Source: Microbacterium sp. | GTDB taxonomy: Bacteria > Actinomycetota > Actinomycetes > Actinomycetales > Microbacteriaceae | Length of the DNA stretch: 64,000 nt | NCBI RefSeq assembly: GCF_031180975.1 | Contig: NZ_JAPSLI010000007.1 | Location: 109,823-173,822 of the forward strand | Direction of reading: 5' to 3' | In this document: piece after piece, positions 27,841 through 36,687 of the stretch | Numbering within the stretch: position 1 is the stretch's first letter | Layout: each line of letters starts with the position of its first letter | The notes under the pieces: generated by a model | Databases searched by the model: none | Told to the model about the DNA's origin: nothing | Seen by the model: the letters and a program-made list of their open reading frames with translations, nothing else | Made by a program: the position numbers and the translations under genes

Positions 27841-27889
27841 ACGGGGTGGGCACCGCGCAAGCGTGCACGGGGTGGGCACCGCGCAAGCG
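27840..27889. repeat. 24-bp direct repeat, two copies
   Basis: CACGGGGTGGGCACCGCGCA plus AGCG occurs at 27840-27863 and again at 27866-27889, two bases apart, directly beside palindrome copy A. A recent short tandem duplication in a convergent spacer. Confidence 0.7.
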
Positions 27890-27912
27890 CGCGGCGCGGC
27901 GAGCGGCGGCGC

Positions 27913-28362
27913 TCAGTCGCCGTCGTAGACGTAGTGGTCGAAGCGCGCGGGCACGTGCCGGCGCTGCCACGCGAGCTCGACGTCGCGGCGGACCCGGTCT
28001 CCGGGGAACGCCTTGGCGGTGTACCTCGGCACCTGGCGCGCGTGTCCCGCCATGTGCGCCACGGCCGCGGCCTGCCCGCACACCCGCGCTGCGGCGACCG
28101 CCGCCGGGTGGTGCGCCTCCCGTGCGGCAGCATGACAGGCGAACGCCTTCTCACGCACCGCGTCGATCGCGAGCTCGCCCCGCATGAACGCCTGCGCGGC
28201 CTCCAACGCCTCCCGCGGACGGGAGTCGTCCGGCCGTTCTGCGAGGAAGAGCGGCAGCAGCCGCTCCGCGCACGCCACGGTCCATTCGACCAGTTCGCGG
28301 CGGTCCGATTCCGGGAGAGTGAGGTCGGCGTCGTCCGGCAGCACTTCCAGCACCTCGCTCAT
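27913..28362 (-). CDS. Imm5-like putative immunity protein
   Basis: 149 residues, all helical, Ala- and Arg-rich. The pattern [41 protein letters not shown], then [22 protein letters not shown] resembles the Imm5-type family annotated as putative immunity proteins, though members often occur without a toxin. No toxin gene is nearby. Its ATG overlaps the stop of the enoyl-CoA hydratase gene (ATGA), so it is the last gene of the valine-degradation operon. A role in toxin immunity is doubtful here; function unknown. Confidence 0.65.
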   Translation of the reverse strand: MSEVLEVLPDDADLTLPESDRRELVEWTVACAERLLPLFLAERPDDSRPREALEAAQAFMRGELAIDAVREKAFACHAAAREAHHPAAVAAARVCGQAAAVAHMAGHARQVPRYTAKAFPGDRVRRDVELAWQRRHVPARFDHYVYDGD

Positions 28363-29135
28363 CGGTGCACGAAATGAGGGGGGCGCTTCTCGCGGAATGC
28401 CGCCATCCCCTCCTTCTGGTCGGCGGTGTCGAACAGCGCGGCGAACGCCTGCTTCTCGTGCGCGAGGCCGTCCGTGAGGGACGTCTCGAGGGCGGCATCC
28501 AGTGCGGCCTTGGCGGCGTACACCGACGGCAGCGACTTCGACGCGATCGTCTCGGCGAGCTTCGACGCCTCGTCCAGCAGATCGGATGCCGGGACGACGC
28601 GCGACACGAGTCCGATCCGCTCCGCCTCTTCGGCGCCGATCAGGCGTCCGGACAGGATCAGCTCGGCGGCCTTGTAGTACCCGACCGCACGGGTCAGGCG
28701 CTGCGTGCCACCCATGCCGGGGATCACTCCGAGGTTGATCTCGGGCTGGCCGAACGTGGCGGTGTCGGCCGCGAGGATGATGTCGCACATCATGGCGAGC
28801 TCGCATCCGCCGCCCAGCGCGTAGCCGGAGACGGCGGCGATGACCGGGGTGCGCACGGCTGCGAAGCGGGTCCATGCGCCGAAGTGATCGGTCTCGACCA
28901 TCTCGGCGGCGGTCTTGGACTCCATCTCCTTGATGTCGGCGCCCGCCGCGAAGGCCTTTTCCGAGCCCGTGACGACGATGGCGCCGACGCCCTCGTCCTC
29001 ATCGAACGCGATGGCCGCCGCGGAGATCTCCTCGGCGACCTGACGGTTCAGGGCGTTGAGCGCCTGTGGCCGATCGAGGGTGACCCACCCCACCCGTTCT
29101 CGCCGTTCGACGCGGATCGTCTCGTACTCGGTCAT
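28359..29135 (-). CDS. Enoyl-CoA hydratase
   Basis: 258 residues of the crotonase family. The oxyanion-hole segment is [12 protein letters not shown], and two acidic catalytic positions appear in [13 protein letters not shown] and [19 protein letters not shown], as in classic hydratases that act on short enoyl-CoA. In valine breakdown it would hydrate methacrylyl-CoA to 3-hydroxyisobutyryl-CoA. The operon has no separate 3-hydroxyisobutyryl-CoA hydrolase, which must lie elsewhere. GGAGGGAG precedes the ATG at 29135. Confidence 0.9.
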   Translation of the reverse strand: MTEYETIRVERRERVGWVTLDRPQALNALNRQVAEEISAAAIAFDEDEGVGAIVVTGSEKAFAAGADIKEMESKTAAEMVETDHFGAWTRFAAVRTPVIAAVSGYALGGGCELAMMCDIILAADTATFGQPEINLGVIPGMGGTQRLTRAVGYYKAAELILSGRLIGAEEAERIGLVSRVVPASDLLDEASKLAETIASKSLPSVYAAKAALDAALETSLTDGLAHEKQAFAALFDTADQKEGMAAFREKRPPHFVHR

Positions 29136-29216
29136 GTCGCTCCCTCCGCCGCCACGCTGCGGCACCTCCAGTCAACCACGCCTCTCGGACGCGGATGCCG
29201 GTCGCCGCCGGTGACG

Positions 29217-30104
29217 TCAGACGCGGCCTTCCCGGATGTCCGTGATGATCCCCGAGAAGTCACGCGCGCCGCCGTCGCCCGCGGCGTAGGCGGCGTACAG
29301 CTCTTGCGCGAGCCGCCCCATCCTGGCATCCGTCGAGGTCTGCTCGATCGCCTGCAGCGCGAGACCGAGGTCCTTGGCCATGAGCGCGCCTGCGAAGCCG
29401 GGCTGGTAGTCGCGGTTCGCGGGACTCGTCGGCACCGGACCGGGGACCGGACAGTTCGTGGTCAGCGCCCAGCACTGCCCGGACGCCTGGGAGACGACGT
29501 CGAACAGTGCCTGGTGCTCGAGCCCGAGGCGCTCACCGAGCACGAACGCCTCCGCGACGACGATCTGCGAGACGCCGAGGATCATGTTGTTGCACACCTT
29601 CGCCGCCTGCCCGAGCCCGGGGCCGCCGCAGTGCACGATCCGCTTGCCCATCGCCTCCAGCAGCGGCAGCGCCTCGGCGAAGTCCTCGTCGGATCCGCCG
29701 ACCATGAACGCGAGCGTGCCGTTCTCCGCGCCGACGACGCCGCCCGACACCGGCGCGTCGACATTGCGGTGCCCGGCCGCCACCGCCATCTCGTGCGCGG
29801 TGCGCGCCTCGTCGACTGCGATGGTGGACGACTCGATGAACAGGGTGCCCGGCTTCGCGGCATCCAGGAGCCCGTCCTGGTACGCGTCGATCACGTGCTT
29901 GCCGGCCGGGAACATCGTGATCACGACGTCGGCGTCGGCGACGGCATCCGCTCCGCTCTCGGCGACGGGGATGCCGGCGGCGCGCGCCGCCTCGTCGGCG
30001 GCGGGCACGACGTCGTAGCCGAGGACGTCGTGCCCCGCGGCGACGAGGTTCTTCGCCATCGGCAGACCCATGTGGCCGAGCCCGAGGAACGCGACGCGGG
30101 TCAT
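29217..30104 (-). CDS. mmsB: 3-hydroxyisobutyrate dehydrogenase
   Basis: 295 residues of the beta-hydroxyacid dehydrogenase family. The NAD fold starts at once with VAFLGLGHMGLPMAKNL, followed by the substrate loop DAPVSGGVVGAENGTL and the catalytic lysine in GQAAKVCNNMILG. The C-terminal KDLGLALQAI helix is also typical. It oxidises 3-hydroxyisobutyrate to methylmalonate semialdehyde. The ATG overlaps the stop of the acyl-CoA dehydrogenase gene (ATGA). Confidence 0.93.
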   Translation of the reverse strand: MTRVAFLGLGHMGLPMAKNLVAAGHDVLGYDVVPAADEAARAAGIPVAESGADAVADADVVITMFPAGKHVIDAYQDGLLDAAKPGTLFIESSTIAVDEARTAHEMAVAAGHRNVDAPVSGGVVGAENGTLAFMVGGSDEDFAEALPLLEAMGKRIVHCGGPGLGQAAKVCNNMILGVSQIVVAEAFVLGERLGLEHQALFDVVSQASGQCWALTTNCPVPGPVPTSPANRDYQPGFAGALMAKDLGLALQAIEQTSTDARMGRLAQELYAAYAAGDGGARDFSGIITDIREGRV

Positions 30105-31291
30105 GATCCGCTCCGCATCGACGCGGAACCTGCGGGGCGCAGCATCTCGCGCCCGACGATGAGTCGCATGATCTCGTTCGTCCCTTCCAGGATCTGGTGT
30201 ACGCGCAGGTCGCGCACGACCTTCTCGATCCCGTAGTCCTGAAGGTAGCCGTAGCCGCCGTGCAGCTGAAGAGCCCTGTTGGCGACGTCGAAGCCGGCAT
30301 CCGTCGCGAAGCGCTTGGCCATCGCGCAGCGCATGGTGGCATCCGGCGCCTTCTCGTCGACGGCCTGCGCGCCGTCGCGCACCATCAGCCGCGCGGCCTG
30401 CAGCTCCGTGCGCATGTCGGCGATCGCGAACATGATCGACTGCTTCTCGGCGAGCGGTTCTCCGAACGCGACCCGCTCGTGCACGTACTGCACCGCGCGG
30501 TCGAGCGCCCACTGCGCACCGCCGACCGAGCACGCGGCGATGTTCAGCCGTCCGCCGTTCAGGGCGGACATCGCGATCGCGAATCCGCGGCCCTCCTCGC
30601 CGAGCATGGCGGATGCCGGGACGCGCGCCCCGTCAAGGATCACCTGCCGGGTCGGCTGGGCGTGCCACCCCATCTTCTTCTCCGGCACGCCGAAGCTCAG
30701 CCCCGCCGCGTCGCCCGGCACGAGGAACGCCGAGATGCCCTTGGCCCCCGAGTCGGGGCCGCCGGTGCGGGCCATGACGACGTATACCGCGGCCTCACCG
30801 GCGCCCGAGATGAACTGCTTGACGCCGGTGAGCACGTACTCGTCGCCGTCGCGGACGGCGCTGGTGCTCAGCGCGGCGGCATCCGATCCCACGCCCGGCT
30901 CGGTCAGGCAGTACCCGCCGAACTCGGCCATCGTCGTGAGGTCGGGCAGCCAGCGCTCCCGCTGCGCCTCGTCGCCGTAGGTGTCGATCATCCAGACCAC
31001 CATGTTGTGGATGGAGATGTAGGCGGCGACCGCCGGGTCGGCCTTGGCGAGCTCCTCGAAGATGGCGACGGTGTCGGTGCGCGACAGCCCGCTGCCGCCG
31101 GACTCCTCGCTCACGTAGATGCCGCCCAGGCCGAGCTCGCCGGCGCGGCCGAGCGCTTCACGCGGGAACGTGTGGTGTTCGTCCCAGTCCAGGGCGTGCG
31201 GGGCGAGTTCGGCGTCGGCGAAGTCGCGGACGGCGGCGAGGATGGCGTCGCGCTCCTCGGCGGTGGTGCTGGTGGTGGCGGTCATGCTCAT
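30101..31291 (-). CDS. Acyl-CoA dehydrogenase, probably isobutyryl-CoA
   Basis: 396 residues. The three acyl-CoA dehydrogenase regions are complete: GLGGIYVSEESGGSGLSRTD, GGYCLTEPGVGSDAA with the flavin loop, and ALQLHGGYGYLQDYGIEKVVRD followed by the catalytic Glu in ILEGTNEIMR. Between mmsA and mmsB the expected substrate is isobutyryl-CoA from valine. Electrons go to ETF, encoded 3 kb away. ATG 31291 and 31285 are both possible starts. Confidence 0.9.
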   Translation of the reverse strand: MSMTATTSTTAEERDAILAAVRDFADAELAPHALDWDEHHTFPREALGRAGELGLGGIYVSEESGGSGLSRTDTVAIFEELAKADPAVAAYISIHNMVVWMIDTYGDEAQRERWLPDLTTMAEFGGYCLTEPGVGSDAAALSTSAVRDGDEYVLTGVKQFISGAGEAAVYVVMARTGGPDSGAKGISAFLVPGDAAGLSFGVPEKKMGWHAQPTRQVILDGARVPASAMLGEEGRGFAIAMSALNGGRLNIAACSVGGAQWALDRAVQYVHERVAFGEPLAEKQSIMFAIADMRTELQAARLMVRDGAQAVDEKAPDATMRCAMAKRFATDAGFDVANRALQLHGGYGYLQDYGIEKVVRDLRVHQILEGTNEIMRLIVGREMLRPAGSASMRSGS

Positions 31292-31315
31292 GGTCGTGGT
31301 CCTGTTGTCGGCGGG

Positions 31316-32836
31316 TCAGTGCATGGTCGGGATGACGAAACTCGCGCCGCCCGACTCGGCCTGCGCCTGTCGAAGGATGCCGGAGGGCCAGCGGCTCGTC
31401 ACCGTCTTGGTCTTCGTGTAGAAGCGGAACGCGTCCGCCCCGTGCTGGTTGAGGTCGCCGAAGCCGCTGTTCTTCCAGCCGCCGAACGTGAAGTAGGCGA
31501 TGGGCACCGGGATGGGCACGTTGACGCCCACCATGCCCACGTTGACCCGCGCGGCGAAGTCGCGAGCCGCGTCGCCGTCGCGGGTGAAGATCGCGACGCC
31601 GTTGCCATACTCGTGATCGGATGCCATGGCCAGGGCGTGCTCGTAGTCGGGCGCGCGGGCGATCACGAGCACCGGGCCGAAGATCTCCTCGCGATAGATC
31701 GCCATGTCGGTGGTGACGTGGTCGAACAGTGTGGGTCCGAGGTAGAAGCCGTCCTCGTGGCCTTCGACGGTGAAACCGCGCCCGTCGGCGAGCAACGTGG
31801 CGCCCTCGTCGATCCCCTGCTGGATGTAGCCCTCGACGCGTTCGACGGCGGCGCGGGTGACGAGCGGGCCGTAGTCGACGTCGTCGGCGAGGGACGGCCC
31901 GACCTTCAACTCGCGGACGCGCTCGGTGAGGCGGGCGGCGAGGGCGTCCGCGATCTCGTCGCCGACCGGAACGGCGACGGAGATCGCCATGCACCGCTCA
32001 CCGGCGGAGCCGTAGCCCGATCCGATCAGGGCGTCGACGACTTGGTCGAGGTCGGCGTCGGGCATGACGATCAGGTGGTTCTTCGCGCCGCCGAAGCACT
32101 GCGCCCGCTTGCCGTGCGCGGCGGCCGTGGCGTAGATGTACTCGGCGATCGGGGTGGACCCGACGAAACCGACTGCGCGGACGCGGGGGTCGGTGAGGAT
32201 CGTGTCGACCGCCTCCTTGTCGCCGTGGACGACGTTGAAGACGCCGGCGGGGAGTCCCGCCTCGATGAACAGCTCGGCCAGGCGCACCGGCACCGAGGGG
32301 TCGCGTTCGCTCGGTTTGAGCACGAAGGCGTTGCCCGCCGCGAGCGCCGGCCCCGCCTTCCACAGCGGGATCATGGCCGGGAAGTTGAACGGGGTGATGC
32401 CGGCGACCACTCCGAGCGGCTGACGCATGGAGTACACGTCGATCCCCGCCCCGGCACCGGTGGAGTACTCGCCCTTCAGCAGGTGCGGGGCGCCGATGCA
32501 GAACTCGATCACCTCGATGCCGCGCTGGATGTCGCCCTTCGCGTCCTCGAGGGTCTTGCCGTGCTCGCTGGAGAGCAGGCGGGCCAGTTCGTCGCGGTCG
32601 CGGTGCACGAGCTCGATGAACTTCATGAGCACCCGGGCGCGCTTCTGCGGGTTGGTGGCCGCCCATTCCGGTTGCGCGGCCTCGGCGTTGTCGATGACGG
32701 CGCGCACCTCGTCGGCGGTGGCCAGCGGCACGCGCGCCTGCACGGCGCCGGTACTGGGCTCGAAGACGTCGGCGACACGGCCGCCGCTGCTCTCGACGGC
32801 AGTTCCGCCTATGAAGTGAGGGATCATACGGGTCAT
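31316..32836 (-). CDS. mmsA: Methylmalonate-semialdehyde dehydrogenase (CoA-acylating)
   Basis: 506 residues. PHFIGGTAVESSGGRVADVF opens it, ITPFNFPAMIPLWKAGPALA binds NAD, and the catalytic Cys is in GSAGERCMAISVA. The last two are typical of the CoA-acylating subgroup. The reaction gives propionyl-CoA, CO2 and NADH from methylmalonate semialdehyde. First gene of mmsA-acd-mmsB-ech-Imm5-like. AAGGAGAG stands before ATG 32836. The propionyl-CoA formed can be burned by the prp operon at 58.6-62.9 kb. Confidence 0.95.
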   Translation of the reverse strand: MTRMIPHFIGGTAVESSGGRVADVFEPSTGAVQARVPLATADEVRAVIDNAEAAQPEWAATNPQKRARVLMKFIELVHRDRDELARLLSSEHGKTLEDAKGDIQRGIEVIEFCIGAPHLLKGEYSTGAGAGIDVYSMRQPLGVVAGITPFNFPAMIPLWKAGPALAAGNAFVLKPSERDPSVPVRLAELFIEAGLPAGVFNVVHGDKEAVDTILTDPRVRAVGFVGSTPIAEYIYATAAAHGKRAQCFGGAKNHLIVMPDADLDQVVDALIGSGYGSAGERCMAISVAVPVGDEIADALAARLTERVRELKVGPSLADDVDYGPLVTRAAVERVEGYIQQGIDEGATLLADGRGFTVEGHEDGFYLGPTLFDHVTTDMAIYREEIFGPVLVIARAPDYEHALAMASDHEYGNGVAIFTRDGDAARDFAARVNVGMVGVNVPIPVPIAYFTFGGWKNSGFGDLNQHGADAFRFYTKTKTVTSRWPSGILRQAQAESGGASFVIPTMH

Positions 32837-32921
32837 TGTGCGACTCTCCTTCGTGCCGTCATTGGCACACTGTTCAGGATACTCGGACGAACGACCAATT
32901 ACTAGGACACCCTTGCATCTG

Positions 32922-33368
32922 TCAGAGGTACTCGCCGGGCCCCAGCAGGCGGACACCGCCGCTGTGCAGCAGGAACTGCGCGCGCAGCGTGACACCGAAG
33001 TCGACGGCCGCCCGGTGCATCGCCGCCGCCCACGCCCGGTCTTCCGTGCGGAGCAGACGGGATCCGACCCGCTCCCACATCAGCACGATCTCGACGTTGC
33101 CGGTGAGCCCGCACAGCAGTCCGGCCCGCTGCATGAGCAGGCCGGCCTCGGTGACCTCGCCGAGGTCCTCGGCGGTCGTGCGGGTGTGCGGGTCGCGGGG
33201 GTAGTCGGCCATCGGCATGATCGGGTCGCCCAGGCAGCCGCGGTCGTCGATGAACAGCAGCCACATCTGGCGGCGGTTCGCGCGCTGCGTGAGCAGTTCG
33301 AGGAGAGCGCGCAGCTCCTCATCGGTGGTGAGCGGTCGGCGCTTCAGCGGAATCGCAGTGTCGGTCAT
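32922..33368 (-). CDS. Conserved hypothetical protein
   Basis: 148 residues, soluble. WLLFIDDRGCLGDPIMPMAD and the later IVLMWERVGSRLLRTEDRAWAAAMHRAA, ending in LLHSGGVRLLGPGEYL, form a pattern I have seen in actinobacterial hypothetical proteins without a known function. A mixed alpha/beta fold is likely. It is 86 bp upstream of mmsA on the same strand but has no obvious link to it. No signal peptide. Confidence 0.7.
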   Translation of the reverse strand: MTDTAIPLKRRPLTTDEELRALLELLTQRANRRQMWLLFIDDRGCLGDPIMPMADYPRDPHTRTTAEDLGEVTEAGLLMQRAGLLCGLTGNVEIVLMWERVGSRLLRTEDRAWAAAMHRAAVDFGVTLRAQFLLHSGGVRLLGPGEYL

Positions 33369-33692
33369 GGGTCGATGTTGGGGCATCGGCCGAACGGCAT
33401 CCCGCGAGAATCTCGGGGCTGTGGACGACTTTCTCCATGTCGCCGCATGTGCAGGACGAATGCGACGACGCCCGCCGCACACGGCTCTCGCGGTGTTCGC
33501 CGCTCGTTCACCCTGTGGTCACCTTCGGCACGTAGAACGGTGAGTGCGCGGACGAAGGCTGAGACCGGATCGGGTGCCGAACGCCTCCGCGCTCGCGGTG
33601 AGCCTCTGACGCTCCCGCCGCGGTCATGGACCGCGAGACCCCCGCCGAATCGGGTCGGCGGGGGTCTTCCCCTTTTCGTTCGGCTCCCGCGC
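33369..33692. other. 324-bp gene-free spacer with a plus-strand terminator
   Basis: No reading frame here has coding character. The only clear structure is the hairpin at 33636-33676. A weak plus-strand promoter (TTCACC near 33507 and TAGAAC near 33533) could start a transcript of about 140 nt ending at that hairpin, so a small RNA is possible. Otherwise it separates the hypothetical gene from the thiolase gene. Confidence 0.4.
33636..33676 (+). terminator. Intrinsic terminator, plus orientation
   Basis: A perfect 13-bp stem, AGACCCCCGCCGA with TCGGCGGGGGTCT, loop ATCGGG, followed by TCCCCTTTT. The T-tail is on the plus strand, yet no plus-strand gene ends here. It could also serve the thiolase transcript as a tail-less hairpin on the minus strand. 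Confidence 0.6.
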
Positions 33693-34877
33693 TCAGAACC
33701 GCTCGAGGATGAGTGCGTTCGCCATGCCGCCGCCCTCGCACATCGTCTGCAGTCCGCGGCGCCCGCCGGCGGCATCCAAGTGGTCGAGCAGCGTGCCGAG
33801 CAGCCGCGTGCCGGACGAGCCGAGCGCGTGCCCGAGCGCGATCGCGCCGCCGCGCGGGTTCAGCCGCTCCGGATCGGCACCGACGTCGGCGGCCCAGGCG
33901 AGGGGCACCGAGGCGAACGCCTCGTTCACCTCGTACGCATCGAGGTCCTCGATGCCGAGGCCCGCCCGCTCGAGCACCCGGCGGGTAGCCGGGATGGGGC
34001 CGATGAGCATGAGCTGCGGGTCGTCGCCGACGACGTCGAATGCGACGAAGCGCGCACGTGGCACGAGCCCGAGCCGCTCGGCGGTGGTCTCGCTCATCAG
34101 GAGCGCCGCGGAGGCGCCGTCGGTGAGCGACGAAGAGTTCCCCGGCGTGATCCGCCAGTCCAGTTCCGGGAACCGGGCGGCGAGCTCCTCGGTGCGGAAC
34201 GCCGGCTGGAGCCCGGCCAGACGCTCGGTCGTGGTGCCCTCCCGTACGGTCTCGTCGGTGACGGCATCCGGCGCCTCCGCCACCGCAACCACGGTGCGGT
34301 CGAAGAAGCCGTCACGCCACGCCCGCGCGGCGCGCGCGTGCGACTCGGCGGCGTACGCATCGAGCGCGTCCCGGTTGAGCCGCCAGCGCTGCGCGATGAG
34401 CTCGGCGCTGACCCCCTGGTTGACCAGTCCGTCCGGATAGCGCTCGCGCAGCCGCGGCGACATCGGCGATCGGTCGCCGGCGCGCACCGACGACCCGAGC
34501 GGCACCCGGCTCATCGATTCGACGCCGCCGACGATCACGATGTCGTACTCACCGGCGGCGATGCCCTGCGCGGCGAAGTGCACCGCCTGCTGGCTCGACC
34601 CGCACTGCCGGTCGATCGTGGTGGCCGGCACGCGCTCGTCGAAGCCGGCGGCGAGCACCGCCTGCCGGGCGATGTTCATGGCCTGTTCACCGATCTGGCT
34701 GACGCAGCCCAGGAGCACGTCGTCGATCTGCCGCGACTCCAGGCCGTTGCGCTGCAGAATCGCCTGCAGCACCCCGGCGGCGAGGTCGACCGGATGCACG
34801 CCCGACAGCATCCCGCCGGGCTTTCCCCGCCCGACCGGGGTGCGGACGACGTCGACGACCACGGCTGCGCTGCTCAT
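33693..34877 (-). CDS. Thiolase (acetyl-CoA acyltransferase)
   Basis: 394 residues. The nucleophilic cysteine is in DRQCGSSQQAVHFAAQGI, the His in NPRGGAIALGHALGSSGTR, and the second Cys in QTMCEGGGMANALIL. The family splits or joins acetyl-CoA and acyl-CoA in the cytosol. The sequence is of the FadA/acetyl-CoA acetyltransferase type rather than SCP2. It stands alone; with the neighbouring valine operon a role in fatty-acid or branched-chain degradation is likely. CAGAAT ends six bases before the ATG, suggesting a leaderless mRNA. Confidence 0.92.
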   Translation of the reverse strand: MSSAAVVVDVVRTPVGRGKPGGMLSGVHPVDLAAGVLQAILQRNGLESRQIDDVLLGCVSQIGEQAMNIARQAVLAAGFDERVPATTIDRQCGSSQQAVHFAAQGIAAGEYDIVIVGGVESMSRVPLGSSVRAGDRSPMSPRLRERYPDGLVNQGVSAELIAQRWRLNRDALDAYAAESHARAARAWRDGFFDRTVVAVAEAPDAVTDETVREGTTTERLAGLQPAFRTEELAARFPELDWRITPGNSSSLTDGASAALLMSETTAERLGLVPRARFVAFDVVGDDPQLMLIGPIPATRRVLERAGLGIEDLDAYEVNEAFASVPLAWAADVGADPERLNPRGGAIALGHALGSSGTRLLGTLLDHLDAAGGRRGLQTMCEGGGMANALILERF

Positions 34878-35031
34878 GCTTCGATTCTGCCCCCGCCGAC
34901 GGCGCCCGGGGCGTTCTCTGCGACCTGAGCGCGGCCGAAACGGATGCCGTCCGCTCCCCTACACTCGTATGCGGCCATCCGCCGACCCCGCCCGCTCACA
35001 CCAGAGCACGCAGCATCCGAGGACCGCACCC

Positions 35032-35619
35032 ATGTCCGAGCCCATCACCGTGTCCATCCGCCGTGAGGTCGACCCCGCGCGCATCGCCGAGGCGACGGTG
35101 TGGGTGCAGACCGGCGTGAACCTGGCCAACCGCTACCCGGGATTCCTCGGCTCCGGGTGGGTGCGCGCCGGCGAGCACTCGCACGTCTGGCACATGCTGT
35201 ACCGGTTCGCCACAGAGGAGACGCTCCAGGCGTGGGAGACCTCACCCGAACGCGAGTGGTGGCTGTCGATGGGCGAGGGCTTCGTGCGCAGCGAGCGCAC
35301 CAGGCGTCGCAGTGGCATCGAGGGCTGGTTCGACGAGCCGTCCACGGGCAGCATCCCGATCCCGAATCCGGACGGCCCCGGCACCACCACGGTCGCCGTC
35401 GTACACGCCCCGCCGCGCTGGAAGCAGGCGGTGTCGATCTGGCTCGGTTTCTTCCCGGTGAACCTCGCGTTCAGCTACGCGGTGTCGCCCGTCCCCGGCT
35501 GGGAGAGCGTGCCGCTGTGGCTGCGCGTGGTCATCACGACCGTCGTGCTGACGCCGATCATGACCTACTGGGTGCTGCCGTGGGTGACCCGGATGCTGCG
35601 GAGCTGGCTGAATCGGTGA
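35032..35619 (+). CDS. Antibiotic-biosynthesis-monooxygenase-like protein with C-terminal membrane helices
   Basis: 195 residues. The first 100 have the dimeric alpha/beta-barrel pattern of ABM domains (RYPGFLGSGWVRAGEHSHVWHMLYRF, TSPEREWW), and about residues 128-185 contain two membrane helices (VSIWLGFFPVNLAFSYAV and LRVVITTVVLTPIMTYWVL). This two-part layout occurs in many bacteria without a known reaction. TACACT at 34960 may be the -10 box, and GAGGACC is a weak ribosome site. The gene is convergent with the aldose epimerase. Confidence 0.75.
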   Translation: MSEPITVSIRREVDPARIAEATVWVQTGVNLANRYPGFLGSGWVRAGEHSHVWHMLYRFATEETLQAWETSPEREWWLSMGEGFVRSERTRRRSGIEGWFDEPSTGSIPIPNPDGPGTTTVAVVHAPPRWKQAVSIWLGFFPVNLAFSYAVSPVPGWESVPLWLRVVITTVVLTPIMTYWVLPWVTRMLRSWLNR

Positions 35620-35640
35620 GTCCGGCGTCTCAGCGGCCGG

Positions 35641-36687
35641 TCACAGTGCGCGGATGCTCCAGGACGCCGCGTGCACGGCATCCGGTTGCAGCACGACGAG
35701 ACCGGCACCGGAGTTGAACGCATCGGGTGCGCAGGTCATCGGCTCGACGGCCAGACCGATGCGGTGCGTCGATGGGTCGGCCGGGGTGTCGGCGGTGTGG
35801 ATCTGCACCCACGGGCAGTCCTCGTCCCAGCTGAGGGCGACGCCGGTGCCGGCAGCCGTCAGGACTCGCACCTCGGCGACGCCGTCGGTGCGGGCGAGTC
35901 CGGTGAAGGCGTGGTCGATGAAGGTGTCGCCGATCAGCCGGGGCGCGCGGAAGTCCCACTGCGGGTGCGCTTCGACCGGCTCGACTGCTACCGGGCTCAG
36001 CCGGTCGGGCGTGACGGTCAACACGTCGGATGCCGGGAGCAGCAGCGTCCACTCGTCCACGCAGCCCGGGCCGGCGACGAGGTACGGGTGCGGACCGGTG
36101 CCACACGGCGCGGCATCCATCCCGAGGTTGCGGGCGGTGACGGTCTGCGTGAGACCGACGGCCTCCAGCCGGTACTCCACCTCGACCTCGACGCGGAACG
36201 GGTATCCGGCCTGCGGCTCGATGATCGTGGTGAGCACGACGCGGTCGGGCTCTACGACGCGGTCGGCGAACTCGGCCCAGGCCACGAGGCCGTGCAACGC
36301 GTGCCCGCGGGACGGTTCGGTGAGCGCCAACTGATGCTCGGCCCCTCCGAAGGAGTACCGGCCGTCGACGATGCGGTTCGGCCACGGCGCGAGGGTGGCC
36401 CCGCGGTAGTTCGGCCGCACCTCCTCGGCGTCGAAGGGCACCACGAGGTCACGTCCGTCGTGCGTCAGGGCGCGCAGGGTGGCGCCGATGCTGGCGATCA
36501 CGGCCCGGTAACCGTGGCTTTCGAGCGTCAGCTGGCGACCGGAGCGCGGGGTCGACGCAGCCGGGTGTTCATAACTCAGGAACGATGGCCGGGATCCCGC
36601 CGAATCCGCCCGTGAACCGCCCGCTCGGGCCGATTCTTCCTGAGTTGTGAACACCGCGCCGCCGGGACCGGCGCCGTCATCCGCCAT
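35641..36687 (-). CDS. Aldose 1-epimerase with palindromic insert near the N-terminus
   Basis: 348 residues. The galactose mutarotase fold is clear: VVPFDAEEVRPNYRGATLAPWPNRI, HALHGLVAWAEF with the catalytic His, NLGMDAAPCGTGPHPYL with the second His, and a final AVEPMTCAPDAFNSG region. It interconverts sugar anomers, here presumably arabinose. Residues 13-41 (FTTQEES onward) come from an 86-bp palindrome that is also found in the methyltransferase gene; they precede the domain and may be harmless. The start ATG overlaps the araA stop (TGATG). Fourth gene of araD-araB-araA-epimerase. Confidence 0.9.
   Translation of the reverse strand: MADDGAGPGGAVFTTQEESARAGGSRADSAGSRPSFLSYEHPAASTPRSGRQLTLESHGYRAVIASIGATLRALTHDGRDLVVPFDAEEVRPNYRGATLAPWPNRIVDGRYSFGGAEHQLALTEPSRGHALHGLVAWAEFADRVVEPDRVVLTTIIEPQAGYPFRVEVEVEYRLEAVGLTQTVTARNLGMDAAPCGTGPHPYLVAGPGCVDEWTLLLPASDVLTVTPDRLSPVAVEPVEAHPQWDFRAPRLIGDTFIDHAFTGLARTDGVAEVRVLTAAGTGVALSWDEDCPWVQIHTADTPADPSTHRIGLAVEPMTCAPDAFNSGAGLVVLQPDAVHAASWSIRAL
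36567..36652 (-). repeat. 86-bp intragenic palindromic element, copy 2
   Basis: Ends GTTCATAACTCAGGA and TCCTGAGTTGTGAAC, inverted with 14 of 15 matching. Exactly as long as copy 1 at 2598, same orientation relative to the gene and same reading frame (FTTQEESA). The interior differs from copy 1 apart from the first 25 bases on the minus strand. Confidence 0.85.

Noticed and set aside
27913..28362. Toxin-immunity locus
   Set aside because: No polymorphic toxin, secretion gene or repeat-rich partner lies nearby; the gene is coupled to enoyl-CoA hydratase.
33545..33600. A CTGAGA motif that recalls the TPP riboswitch
   Set aside because: The second conserved half of the riboswitch is absent and no plus-strand thiamine gene follows.
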